Assembly: GCA_015234465.1 (NCBI GenBank)
Contig: JADGNA010000023.1
Location: 1 to 64,000 of the forward strand
Source: Salinibacterium sp.
GTDB lineage: Bacteria > Actinomycetota > Actinomycetes > Actinomycetales > Microbacteriaceae
DNA length: 64,000 nucleotides
Reading direction: 5' to 3'
Made by a program: the position numbers and the translations under genes. A model generated the notes under the pieces. It made no database searches and was not told the DNA's origin. It worked only from the letters and a program-made list of their open reading frames with translations. Shown one piece after another: positions 55,762 to 63,813 of the stretch; positions within the stretch are counted from its first letter, which is position 1; each line of letters starts with the position of its first letter.

Positions 55762-56652
55762 ATGCTCGGAACCCGCAAGGCCACTGTGATCCTGCTCTCG
55801 CTTACGTTGGCGCTGGGCCTGGGAGGTGGAGCGGCGGGTGCCGCGATCGTGACCGGCGCGACCAGCGCCCCAGGTGTCGCGGGGGCCCCGGGTGCGGCTG
55901 GTAGCCGGGGGGAAACTGGCGAGCGGGGAGCGACCGGGGCCAGCGGGCAAGACGGTCGCGATGGCGTGGATGGCAGAGACGGCTCGACCGGCGCCAAGGG
56001 CGATGCTGGTGAGAAAGGCGCAGACGGAGCCGCGGGTCCTGCAGGTGAAGCGGGAGCCAAGGGCGCACCCGGTGCAGCGGGGCCCGTCGGTGCCACCGGC
56101 GCAACTGGAGCTGCTGGTGCAGCGGGCCCTACTGGCGCAACCGGCCCTGCTGGTCCCGCCGGCCCTGTTGGTCCCGCCGGCCCTGCAGGGCCCAGCGGTG
56201 TGAATTCAGTGCCATGGGCAGCTGGAGTCACGGGTGTCCAGAGCGTCGATGGGGGTAGCGGTCCATTGACATTCCCTGTTCTCAGCTTCAACGCCACGTA
56301 CTTCAGGCACACCAGCGACGGAGTCATCGTCACGCAGACCGGCTACTACGAGATCAACTATGCAGTGCGCCCGGTCCCGGGCCGAGTTTCGACAGCTTCC
56401 CTGGCCGCGAGCGACCATCGCTCCTTCGTTGTCCATGTCAATTCGCAGCCGCTGGCCCCAAGCCGCGTGTATCTCCCCACGCTCAATGTGGCTATGCCGT
56501 CCGGGCCCACCCTGAAGGTCTTCGTCGACGGTGGAACGGCCGAGTACTCGGGGATCGTTCAGCTCTTTGCCGACTCGCACATCGCGATCCGCCCGGAGGG
56601 CACCGCGCCAGCGACGGACATCACGGCGACACTGAGCCTCAAGCGGCTGTAG
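55762..56652 (+). CDS. Collagen-like surface protein with C-terminal globular domain
   Basis: 296 residues. A signal peptide or membrane helix (VILLSLTLALGLGGGAAGAA) is followed by 36 uninterrupted Gly-X-Y triplets (residues ~38-145; charged GEK/GRD triplets first, then GPA/GAT). The C-terminal ~145 residues form a beta-rich globular domain that resembles C1q/TNF-like heads of BclA-type proteins (GVIVTQTGYYEINYAV). Such proteins trimerise into a stiff rod with a knob and act in adhesion. No LPxTG or second membrane helix was seen, so the N-terminal helix may be the anchor. Confidence 0.88.
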   Translation: MLGTRKATVILLSLTLALGLGGGAAGAAIVTGATSAPGVAGAPGAAGSRGETGERGATGASGQDGRDGVDGRDGSTGAKGDAGEKGADGAAGPAGEAGAKGAPGAAGPVGATGATGAAGAAGPTGATGPAGPAGPVGPAGPAGPSGVNSVPWAAGVTGVQSVDGGSGPLTFPVLSFNATYFRHTSDGVIVTQTGYYEINYAVRPVPGRVSTASLAASDHRSFVVHVNSQPLAPSRVYLPTLNVAMPSGPTLKVFVDGGTAEYSGIVQLFADSHIAIRPEGTAPATDITATLSLKRL

Positions 56653-56697
56653 GGGCCCGCCGTCTTGTCGACGAGGGAACCGCCAGGTTGACCGTCG

Positions 56698-56711
56698 AGC
56701 GCTAGGGCGCT
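56698..56711 (+). terminator. Small hairpin after the collagen-like gene
   Basis: AGCGC and GCGCT pair around TAGG, followed by TCTGG. Weak; the only hairpin in this 158-base gap. Confidence 0.35.
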
Positions 56712-56810
56712 TCTGGAGCAGCCTCCCTGGGGGCCACTTCTGCAACACCCCTGCTGTCCACGCAGGGGGTCGAGGTACCCTGACGTCACACGACGAAGGA
56801 GCCATGAGAT

Positions 56811-56981
56811 ATGTCGAACACAGGTACTCCCAAGAACGACGAAGAGGGCACTCCGGAGCCGAACGGCAAGGGCGAGGACGGCACGATTCCGAACCACCCC
56901 GAGGGCGTCGCCGCTGGCTACACGGGGGCGAAGTCGACCTTCGAGCCCGAAGAGGACGAGGCAGCGCCCGACGCGGAGTAG
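56811..56981 (+). CDS. Small acidic protein, paralog A
   Basis: 56 residues, strongly acidic, predicted disordered. Preceded by TACCCT (56776-56781) and the block ACGACGAAGGAG (56790-56801), which supplies the ribosome binding site 9 bases from the ATG. It shares NDEEGTP, GEDGTIPN, GVAAGYTG and KSTFEPEEDE with the protein at 58854-59021; even the upstream block is the same. No known family was recognised. The conserved motifs rule out a chance reading frame. It lies 77 bases before the transporter gene. Confidence 0.8.
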   Translation: MSNTGTPKNDEEGTPEPNGKGEDGTIPNHPEGVAAGYTGAKSTFEPEEDEAAPDAE

Positions 56982-57045
56982 TCCGCCCACCAGGGCGGGC
57001 GCACGCCGCCGCAATGTAGCCCGCGCCGTTTCGCGCGCGCTGGGG

Positions 57046-57051
57046 TAAGGT
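57046..57051 (+). promoter_or_regulatory. -10 element of the transporter gene (TAAGGT), leaderless
   Basis: TAAGGT ends 7 bases before the ATG at 57059. Confidence 0.5.
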
Positions 57052-57058
57052 CTGCCGC

Positions 57059-58678
57059 ATGGCGACCGCATCGACGCAGACCCGCAAGCGCGAGGCCTTC
57101 GGCTCACGCAACGTGTTCATCCTCTCGGCCATCGGTTCGGCCGTCGGGCTCGGCAACATCTGGCGCTTCCCCTATGTGGCGTACGAGGGCGGCGGTGGGG
57201 CCTTCCTCATCCCGTACCTGTGCGCGCTGCTGACGGCCGGCATCCCGCTGCTGTTCCTCGACTATTCGATCGGGCACCGCTTCCGCGGGTCGGCGCCGCT
57301 CGCGTTTCGACGGATGCATCGTGCGGCCGAGCCACTCGGATGGTGGCAGGTGCTCATCTGCGTCGTCATCGCCGTGTACTACGCCGTCATCGTCGCGTGG
57401 GCCGCGATGTACACCTGGTTCTCGGCGCAGCTCACCTGGGGTGAGGGCAACGAGGAGGGTTTCTTCTTCACCGACTTCCTGCAGTCGGCGGATGTCGCAG
57501 AGGTGGGCGTCTCGACCGACTTCGTGCCGCAGGTGGGCCTGCCACTGCTGGTCGTCTGGCTGGCGGTCATCGTCATCATGGCGCTCGGCGTCAAGCGCGG
57601 CATCGGCATCGCGAACCTCGTGCTCATGCCGCTGCTGACCCTCATGTTCATCGTCCTCGTCGTGCAGTCGCTCTTCCTGCCCGGCGCCCTCGAGGGGCTC
57701 AACGCCTTCTTTGCCCCCAATTGGGAGGCGCTCGCAGACCCGGCGGTGTGGGCATCCGCCTATGGGCACATCTTCTTCTCGCTGTCGGTCGCCTTCGGCA
57801 TCATGGTGACCTACTCCTCGTACCTCAAGCGCAAGACCGACCTGACGGGCTCCGGGCTCGTGGTCGCTTTCGCGAACTCGGGCTTCGAGGTCCTCGCGGG
57901 CATCGGTGTCTTCGCCGCCCTCGGCTTCATGGCGCAGGTGCAGGCGACGGATGTCGCGGGGGTCGCGACATCCGGAATCGGCCTCGCCTTCGTGGCCTTC
58001 CCGACGATCGTGTCGCAGGCGGTCGGCGGGTCGATCATCGGCGTGCTGTTCTTCGGGGCGCTCGTCTTCGCGGGGGTGACCTCGATGATCTCTATCCTCG
58101 AGGTGATCGTCGCGGCCCTGCAGGACAAGCTCGGCTGGGGTCGCGTGCGCACGACGCTCACGGTGTCGGTTCCGCTGGCGGTCATCTCCATGGCGCTCTT
58201 CTCGACGACAACCGCCCTCACGGTGCTGGATACGGCGGATGCCTTCGTCAACTCCTTCGGCATCATGGCTGTGGCGCTCGTGGCCGTGGTCGTCGTGGCC
58301 TGGCTCCTGCACAAGCTGCCGACGTTGCAGGCGCACCTCAATGGGCGGTCGAGCTTCCGCGTCGGCGTGCTGTGGAAGGTGCTCGTCGCAGGCCTCGTGC
58401 CGCTCGTGCTCGGCTACCTCTTCGTGACCGAACTCGTGGCCAAGATCTCGGAGCCGTACAGCGGGTACCCGACGTGGTTCCTCTCGATCTTCGGGTGGGG
58501 CATGGTGATCGGGCTCGTCGTGCTGGCCCTCCTGCTCTCGCTGCTGCCGTGGAGCGGCCGCTCGCGCGCTAAGGATGACCCCGAATACGACGACTTCCTC
58601 AGCGATGAGCACTACGACCCAGACCCTGAGACCGATACCGTGCGCGCGGTCGCGCCGGAGAGAGGAGGGGCGTCATGA
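57059..58678 (+). CDS. metP: Sodium-dependent transporter, SNF/NSS family (MetP-like)
   Basis: 539 residues with about 12 membrane helices. The first helix carries the NSS signature SAIGSAVGLGNIWRFPYVAY for sodium and substrate binding. The C-terminal ~45 residues form a very acidic cytoplasmic tail (DDPEYDDFLSDEHYDPD). A 44-residue single-helix protein overlaps its stop, the arrangement of the MetPS methionine/alanine importer of Corynebacterium glutamicum. Methionine/alanine uptake is therefore the likely role. Confidence 0.85.
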   Translation: MATASTQTRKREAFGSRNVFILSAIGSAVGLGNIWRFPYVAYEGGGGAFLIPYLCALLTAGIPLLFLDYSIGHRFRGSAPLAFRRMHRAAEPLGWWQVLICVVIAVYYAVIVAWAAMYTWFSAQLTWGEGNEEGFFFTDFLQSADVAEVGVSTDFVPQVGLPLLVVWLAVIVIMALGVKRGIGIANLVLMPLLTLMFIVLVVQSLFLPGALEGLNAFFAPNWEALADPAVWASAYGHIFFSLSVAFGIMVTYSSYLKRKTDLTGSGLVVAFANSGFEVLAGIGVFAALGFMAQVQATDVAGVATSGIGLAFVAFPTIVSQAVGGSIIGVLFFGALVFAGVTSMISILEVIVAALQDKLGWGRVRTTLTVSVPLAVISMALFSTTTALTVLDTADAFVNSFGIMAVALVAVVVVAWLLHKLPTLQAHLNGRSSFRVGVLWKVLVAGLVPLVLGYLFVTELVAKISEPYSGYPTWFLSIFGWGMVIGLVVLALLLSLLPWSGRSRAKDDPEYDDFLSDEHYDPDPETDTVRAVAPERGGAS

Positions 58679-58809
58679 CCCCCACGGCAGTCGTCATGCT
58701 GGTCATCGCGATCGTGACGGTGTGGGGCGGCCTCGTGGCCGCCGTCGTGAACCTGGCGCGGCATCCGGAGACCGCCGACGCTGAGCCGACGCCACCCAGC
58801 GAGCTCTAG
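58675..58809 (+). CDS. metS: MetS-like small subunit of the NSS transporter
   Basis: 44 residues, ATG overlapping the transporter stop (ATGA). One membrane helix (AVVMLVIAIVTVWGGLVAAV) followed by a short acidic/Pro tail. The family (methionine/alanine import subunit MetS) is needed for activity of MetP in Corynebacterium. Identified from size, topology and position. Confidence 0.8.
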   Translation: MTPTAVVMLVIAIVTVWGGLVAAVVNLARHPETADAEPTPPSEL

Positions 58810-58853
58810 GACTCGGGGGTAGCCTCTGCCTCATACGACGAAGGAGAGGTCAC

Positions 58854-59021
58854 ATGTCTGACACGAACGACAGGATGCCCACCAACGACGAAGAGGGCAC
58901 CCCGAAGCCCGACGGCGCTGGCGAGGACGGCACGATCCCCAACGACCCGGACGGTGTCGCGGCCGGCTACACGGGCGAGAAGTCGACCTTCGAGCCCGAG
59001 GAGGACGAGCAGGCCGACTAG
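58854..59021 (+). CDS. Small acidic protein, paralog B
   Basis: 55 residues, acidic, predicted disordered. It shares NDEEGTP, GEDGTIPN, GVAAGYTG and KSTFEPEEDE with paralog A at 56811. TAGCCT (58820-58825) and ACGACGAAGGAG (58835-58846) precede it, matching the upstream region of paralog A. It follows metS by 44 bases with its own promoter. Function unknown. Confidence 0.8.
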   Translation: MSDTNDRMPTNDEEGTPKPDGAGEDGTIPNDPDGVAAGYTGEKSTFEPEEDEQAD

Positions 59022-59070
59022 CGATCAGCCGCGCTGGCCAACGACTGCGGTCAACGGCAACGAATTGACA

Positions 59071-59108
59071 CGACACGCCGCCGCCCGGATTCCGGGGGCG
59101 GCGTGTCG
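59071..59108. terminator. Bidirectional hairpin between paralog B and qsuB
   Basis: A 12-bp stem CGACACGCCGCC with GGCGGCGTGTCG, extended by a bulged GCCCGG/CCGGG section, in the gap between two convergent genes. Confidence 0.75.
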
Positions 59109-59143
59109 CGCAGAAACCTTGCTGTTCGCCGCAGCGTGGGCGC

Positions 59144-60925
59144 TCAGCCGCGGGCCGCGCGCTGGGCGGCGAGTCGGATGGGCGCGTTCGCGCCGCCGTA
59201 GCCGTCGTAGCCGCCACGACGCTCGACGATCTCGAGGAAGACCCCGCCCACGGTCGGCGTGTAGAAGTGGATGAACTCGCCCTGCGCGTCCCGGTCGTAG
59301 AAGAGGTCGAGCTCCTGCAGCTCGGCGAGGAACTCGGGCGCGAGATCGAAGCGCGCGGCCAGGTCGTCGTAGTAGTTGCGGGGGATGGGCAGGAAGTCGA
59401 GTCCGGCGGCCCGCGCGCGGCGTGCCACCGCGATGACGTCGTCGCAGCGCACGGCGATGTGGCGGCTCGGCAGGGGAGCGGTCGGCGGGGCGAGGTTCAT
59501 GGGCACGCGAACGACCCCGTCCTCGGTGCGCATGACGAGGCTGCGCACGAGGCCGAACGGGCCGGGCACCTCGGCGGATGACTCGGTGCTGAGCGAGAGC
59601 ACGCTCGCGGCGAAGAGCACGGCCTCGTCGAACTCGTGCCAGCGGTAGGCGAGGTTCACGTGGTCGATCGTTCCGCTCGTCGTGCCGGCGTCGGGGCTGC
59701 CGCCGTCGAACTCGCTCGCCCAGGAAGTATCGGCGGGGCGGTCGTGCCAGTAGACCTCGGTGCCGTCGGGGGCGGCGACCGCACGCAACTCCTCCTCGCC
59801 CGCATAGGTGCGGCGGAAGACGCTTGGCGCGCCGAGGGCGAGCGCGCGTTCGACTGCCGCGGCGGCGTCGTCGACCACGAGCCCGAAGCCGGCCAGCTGC
59901 GGATGCTCGTGCCTCGCCTGCTCGTTGAGGATGATGCGTGCCTCACCCGCGCTCCAGAGACGCACGGGCTTGCTGCGGTGGCGCCCGCGGAAGGCGAAGC
60001 CGAGTTGGGAGAGCATCTGGTCGAGGTCGGCAAGGTCGGCGCCGGCGATCTCGACGAAGTCCACGCCCCTGGCGGCCTGCGCCGTGCCCAGGCGGTCGTC
60101 GCTCCAGCCGTGTTCGGCGGCGGTGCGGTCGGCGAGCCACGTGAGGGAGCGGCGGGCGTGCGCGGCGGTGCGCGTGACATCCGTCTGCCGGAAGGTGTCG
60201 TTGAAGACCTCGAGCGAGAGTGGTCCGGTGTAGCCGGCACGGATGACGTGGCCCAGGAAGGCGGTGAGTGCGAAGTCACCCTCGCCGGGGAACAGGCGGT
60301 GGTGGCGGCTCCACGAGAGCACGTCCATATCGAGGGCGGGGGCGTCGGCGAGCTGCAGGAAGAAGATCTTGTCGCCGTCGATCTGTTCGATCTCGGCCGG
60401 GTCGTGCCCGCGCGAGAGGATGTGGAAGCTGTCGAGGCACGTGCCGAGATTGGGGCGGTCGGCGAGCTGCACGATGCGCCAGGCGTGGCGGTAGTCGTCG
60501 ACGAAGCGGCCCCAGGCGAGGGCTTCGTATGCGATTCGGATGCCGCGTGCTGCCGCACGATCGGCCAGCTCGCCCAACTGGCGTGCCGCGAGTTCGTCAT
60601 CGTCGATCATGGCGGTGCCCACGTTGCTGCAGAGCAGGATCGTGTCGGCACCGATGCGCTCCATGACGTCGAACTTCGCTTCGGCGCGGCGCAGGTTGTC
60701 GGCGAAGGTCTCTTCGTCGACGCCCTCGAAGTCGCGGAACGGCTGGAAGAGGTCGATCGTGAGTCCGAGTCGGTCGCAGAGCGCCTTGATCTCCTCGGGC
60801 GACTCGTAGGCGGCGATGAGGTCGGCATCCATGATCTCAACGCCATCGAAGCCTGCCGCGGCGCAGGCGTGGAGCTTCTCGGTGAGGCTCCCGGACAGGC
60901 AGACGGTGGCGATGGAGGTGCGCAT
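59144..60925 (-). CDS. qsuB: 3-dehydroshikimate dehydratase, QsuB type (TIM barrel + HPPD-like)
   Basis: 593 residues from the ATG at 60925, which has TACATT 7 bases upstream. The N-terminal ~285 residues are a xylose-isomerase-like TIM barrel with the full metal-ligand set Glu134 (AYEALAWG), Asp165 (TCLDSFHIL), Gln191 (FFLQLADAP) and Glu239 (LSLEVFNDTF). The C-terminal half is a 4-hydroxyphenylpyruvate-dioxygenase-like pair of VOC domains (TIDHVNLAYR, HIAVRCDD, GVFLEIVERRGG). This architecture converts 3-dehydroshikimate to protocatechuate. It is divergent from TRAP transporter and quinate/shikimate dehydrogenase genes. Confidence 0.92.
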   Translation of the reverse strand: MRTSIATVCLSGSLTEKLHACAAAGFDGVEIMDADLIAAYESPEEIKALCDRLGLTIDLFQPFRDFEGVDEETFADNLRRAEAKFDVMERIGADTILLCSNVGTAMIDDDELAARQLGELADRAAARGIRIAYEALAWGRFVDDYRHAWRIVQLADRPNLGTCLDSFHILSRGHDPAEIEQIDGDKIFFLQLADAPALDMDVLSWSRHHRLFPGEGDFALTAFLGHVIRAGYTGPLSLEVFNDTFRQTDVTRTAAHARRSLTWLADRTAAEHGWSDDRLGTAQAARGVDFVEIAGADLADLDQMLSQLGFAFRGRHRSKPVRLWSAGEARIILNEQARHEHPQLAGFGLVVDDAAAAVERALALGAPSVFRRTYAGEEELRAVAAPDGTEVYWHDRPADTSWASEFDGGSPDAGTTSGTIDHVNLAYRWHEFDEAVLFAASVLSLSTESSAEVPGPFGLVRSLVMRTEDGVVRVPMNLAPPTAPLPSRHIAVRCDDVIAVARRARAAGLDFLPIPRNYYDDLAARFDLAPEFLAELQELDLFYDRDAQGEFIHFYTPTVGGVFLEIVERRGGYDGYGGANAPIRLAAQRAARG

Positions 60926-60932
60926 AGTGACC

Positions 60933-60952
60933 AATGTACCGACTTGTACATT
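60933..60952. promoter_or_regulatory. Palindrome overlapping the qsuB -10 box
   Basis: AATGTAC (60933-60939) and GTACATT (60946-60952) are perfect 7-bp arms around 6 bases. The qsuB -10 (TACATT, minus strand 60938-60933) lies within it, so a bound protein would block qsuB transcription. Confidence 0.7.
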
Positions 60953-60982
60953 ATTTCGGCAGCGGGCTTGCAGCGCTAATGC

Positions 60983-61000
60983 ACTAACCAGTACGTTAGT
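60983..61000. promoter_or_regulatory. Palindrome overlapping the TRAP-operon -10 box
   Basis: ACTAAC (60983-60988) and GTTAGT (60995-61000) are perfect 6-bp arms around 6 bases, the same spacing as the site near qsuB. A candidate promoter for the TRAP genes, TTGCAG (60968-60973) with TACGTT (60992-60997) at 18 bp, overlaps it. Confidence 0.65.
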
Positions 61001-61057
61001 TGCCGCGCACACCGCTGCGCGTCGCAGTCCTGCGGCCCCTGAGATCAAGGAAGTCTC

Positions 61058-61606
61058 GTGAGCACCTCACAACCACGTCAACGGCGACAAGGCCCCCTCG
61101 GGCGCCTGGTTGCCGTCCTCACCGCGATAGAGATCGTGATCGGCTCGGTCGCGATCCTCGCCATCCTTGTGCTCGTCTTCATGCAGGCGGCGCAGCGGTA
61201 CACGCCCTTCGAGGGCTTCGCCTGGACGGGTGAGCTCGCGAAGTTCAGCATGATCTGGCTGAGCTTCTCGGTCATCGGCGTGCTCATCACGACCCGTGGC
61301 CACATCGCGCTTGAGATCGTCGACAGCTTCAAGAACCCGATGATCGTGCGCGTGGTGCAGACGCTTGCGCTCGTGATCGTCGCGATCATCGGTCTCGGTC
61401 TCGCGATGGAGGCCTGGGGGCTCGTCAGCACGCAGGCCATCATCAAGTCGCCCGTGCTGCGGTTGCCGATGTCGCTCGTCTACATCCCCGTGCTCGTCGG
61501 CGTCATCAGCCTGACCATTCGTTCCCTGATCGCCGCGCTCGACGTGGCGATCCATGGCCCCAAGCTCTCGGACTACGACGAGCTCGAAAGTGAGGTGGCC
61601 GCATGA
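61058..61606 (+). CDS. TRAP transporter small permease (DctQ type)
   Basis: 182 residues from the GTG at 61058, after AAGGAAG. Four predicted helices; GELAKFSMIWLSFSVIG and TTRGHIALEIVDSF are typical of the DctQ subunit. It pairs with DctM (overlap ATGA) and the binding protein at 63814. In this setting the likely cargo is shikimate, quinate or a related hydroaromatic acid. Confidence 0.88.
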   Translation: MSTSQPRQRRQGPLGRLVAVLTAIEIVIGSVAILAILVLVFMQAAQRYTPFEGFAWTGELAKFSMIWLSFSVIGVLITTRGHIALEIVDSFKNPMIVRVVQTLALVIVAIIGLGLAMEAWGLVSTQAIIKSPVLRLPMSLVYIPVLVGVISLTIRSLIAALDVAIHGPKLSDYDELESEVAA

Positions 61607-62877
61607 GTCTCGCAATCCTCGGCATCCTGATCGCGGTGCTGCTCGTCATCCGTGTGCCCGTCGCCTTCGCCTTCCTGGGGCCGTCGCTCCTCTACATGAC
61701 CCTCGAGGGCCAGTCGGCCGGCATGGCGCTGCGCACGGTCACGAATGCGATGGGCAGTTTCCCGCTCCTCGCCGTACCGCTCTTCATCTTCCTCGGCTCG
61801 CTCGCCAATCACGCGGGCATCGCAGACCGGCTCTTCCGTTTCGCGCTCGCCGTGCTGGCGAAGGTGCGCGGCAACCTCGGTTATGTCGCGGTCGGCACGA
61901 GTGTCGGCTTCTCCTGGATGAGTGGCTCCGCGGTTGCGGATGCCGCGGCGCTCGGCAAGGTGCAGATCCCCGCCATGCTGCGGGCGGGCTACACGCGCCG
62001 CTTCGCGACGGGTGTCAATGCGGCATCGTCGCTCATCGCGCCCGTCATGCCCCCGAGCATCCCCGCCGTCATCTTCGCGGGACTCGCGGCGATCTCGACC
62101 GGAGCCCTGTTCGCGGCATCCGTCATCCCGGCCCTCCTGATGGCCGTCGGGCTCTGCATCGTCGTCTTCGTCCTCGTGCGCCGCAATCCCAACATCCAGA
62201 AGGGCGTATGGAATAAGCAGGAGGTGCTCGCCTCGACGAAGGGCGTCATCCTGCCGATGATCACGCCGTTCATCATCCTCGGCGGCATCCTCGGCGGGTT
62301 CTTCACGCCGACAGAGGCGGCCGCGGTCGGCGTCGTCTACATCCTGCTCGTCGGCATCGTGCAGCGTTCGCTGAGCCTCAAGGGCTTCCTCGCCGCCGTC
62401 AAGGAGTCGGTGCTCACGACCGCCGCGATCATGGTGATCGTCGCGAGCGCATCGCTGCTCGGCTACATCCTCGCCCGCGAACGCCTGCCGCAGATCCTCA
62501 CCGAGTTCTTCTTCTCGCTGACCGACAACCCCACGGTCTTCCTGGCACTCGCGGCGCTCCTTGCGCTCATCCTGGGCACGGTCATCGACGCGACCGCCAT
62601 CCTCGTGCTCGTCGTGCCGATCCTCATGCCGATCGCGCTGGAGTACGGCGTCGACCCGATCGTGCTGGGCGTCATGCTGATCATCTCGCTCATGATCGGT
62701 CTGCTCACCCCGCCGGTCGGCACCGTGCTGTTCGTCACCGCGGCGGTCTCGAGGACCCGGGTGGGAGAGGTGTTCAAGGGCTGTCTGCCCTTCATCATCC
62801 CGTCGCTCGTGATCGTCGTGCTCGTCATCCTGTTCCCGGATGCCGTCATGTGGCTGCCAAGGACGCTCGGACTATGA
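61603..62877 (+). CDS. TRAP transporter large permease (DctM type)
   Basis: 424 residues, about 12 membrane helices. Motifs VPLFIFLGSLANHAGI, SSLIAPVMPPSIPAVIFAGL and ILGGFFTPTEAAAVGVVY are DctM signatures. It forms the sodium-coupled channel of the importer. The next gene (dehydrogenase) overlaps its stop by ATGA, tying uptake to catabolism. Confidence 0.92.
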   Translation: MSLAILGILIAVLLVIRVPVAFAFLGPSLLYMTLEGQSAGMALRTVTNAMGSFPLLAVPLFIFLGSLANHAGIADRLFRFALAVLAKVRGNLGYVAVGTSVGFSWMSGSAVADAAALGKVQIPAMLRAGYTRRFATGVNAASSLIAPVMPPSIPAVIFAGLAAISTGALFAASVIPALLMAVGLCIVVFVLVRRNPNIQKGVWNKQEVLASTKGVILPMITPFIILGGILGGFFTPTEAAAVGVVYILLVGIVQRSLSLKGFLAAVKESVLTTAAIMVIVASASLLGYILARERLPQILTEFFFSLTDNPTVFLALAALLALILGTVIDATAILVLVVPILMPIALEYGVDPIVLGVMLIISLMIGLLTPPVGTVLFVTAAVSRTRVGEVFKGCLPFIIPSLVIVVLVILFPDAVMWLPRTLGL

Positions 62878-63800
62878 CCATCACCGTCGAGGCTGCCGGC
62901 GTGGTCGCTCGCCGCCGTGCTGTGCTGATCGGCCTCATCGGCGAGGGCATCACCCAGTCGCTGACCCCGCCCATGCACGAGCTCGAGGGCGCCCGTCACG
63001 GCATGCACTACGTGTACCGCACGATCGATCTCGCCCCCGAGGAGCGCAGTGCCGAACACGTCGCGCAGCTGCTGTGGGCCGCGCGCCGTATGGGCTTCAC
63101 GGGGCTCAACATCACGCACCCCATCAAGCAGGCCGTCATCCAGCACCTTCATGAGCTTGCGCCCAGCGCGCAGCTCGTCGGCGCCGTCAACACGGTCGTC
63201 TTCGATGGCGAGCGGATGATCGGCCACAACACCGACGTCACAGGATTCGGTGCCGCCTTCGACGATGCCTTCGGGGTCGTGCGGCACGGCCGGGTCGTGC
63301 TCGTCGGGGCCGGCGGGGCCGGCGCCGCCGTGGCATCCGCCCTCGCCGCCCGCGAGGTTGCCGAGCTCGTCATCGTGGATGTCGACGTGCAGCGTGCCGA
63401 ATCGCTCGCCTCGAGCGTGCGCGCGACCGCCCGCGGCGAGGTGCGTTCGGCAGCGCTCGACGACCTGCCCGCGTGGTTGGCCGGGGCTGCCGGCGTCGTC
63501 AACGCGACCCCGTGGGGCATGGCCGCGCATCCGGGTACGGCTTTCGACACCTCGCTGCTGTCTGCCGACATGTTCGTCGCTGACATCGTCTACCGGCCCG
63601 TCGAGACGCAGCTGCTGCACGAGGCCAAGGAAAGCGGATGCCGCACCATGTCCGGCCTCGGAATGGCCATGCACCAGGCAGCCGACGCCTTTGAAATCTT
63701 CACTGGAGAACCAGCCGATCGGGGAGCGATGCTCGCCGATCTCAAGAATCTCGTCGCTGCTGAAGCGACGGGAGCCCCTGCCCCTGTGGCACACCAATGA
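62874..63800 (+). CDS. qsuD: Quinate/shikimate dehydrogenase, AroE family (QsuD type)
   Basis: 308 residues from the ATG at 62874, overlapping the dctM stop. Substrate site residues: Ser29-x-Thr31 (QSLTPP), Thr81 and catalytic Lys85 (THPIK), Asn106 (AVNT) and Asp121 (HNTDVTGF). The Ser-x-Thr pattern in place of the biosynthetic Ser-x-Ser is the form reported for the Corynebacterium quinate/shikimate dehydrogenase, which uses NAD. The nucleotide site is GAGGAGAA. It probably oxidises quinate or shikimate to 3-dehydro forms for QsuB, rather than serving aromatic amino-acid synthesis. Confidence 0.82.
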   Translation: MTITVEAAGVVARRRAVLIGLIGEGITQSLTPPMHELEGARHGMHYVYRTIDLAPEERSAEHVAQLLWAARRMGFTGLNITHPIKQAVIQHLHELAPSAQLVGAVNTVVFDGERMIGHNTDVTGFGAAFDDAFGVVRHGRVVLVGAGGAGAAVASALAAREVAELVIVDVDVQRAESLASSVRATARGEVRSAALDDLPAWLAGAAGVVNATPWGMAAHPGTAFDTSLLSADMFVADIVYRPVETQLLHEAKESGCRTMSGLGMAMHQAADAFEIFTGEPADRGAMLADLKNLVAAEATGAPAPVAHQ

Positions 63801-63813
63801 GAGGAAAACACTG

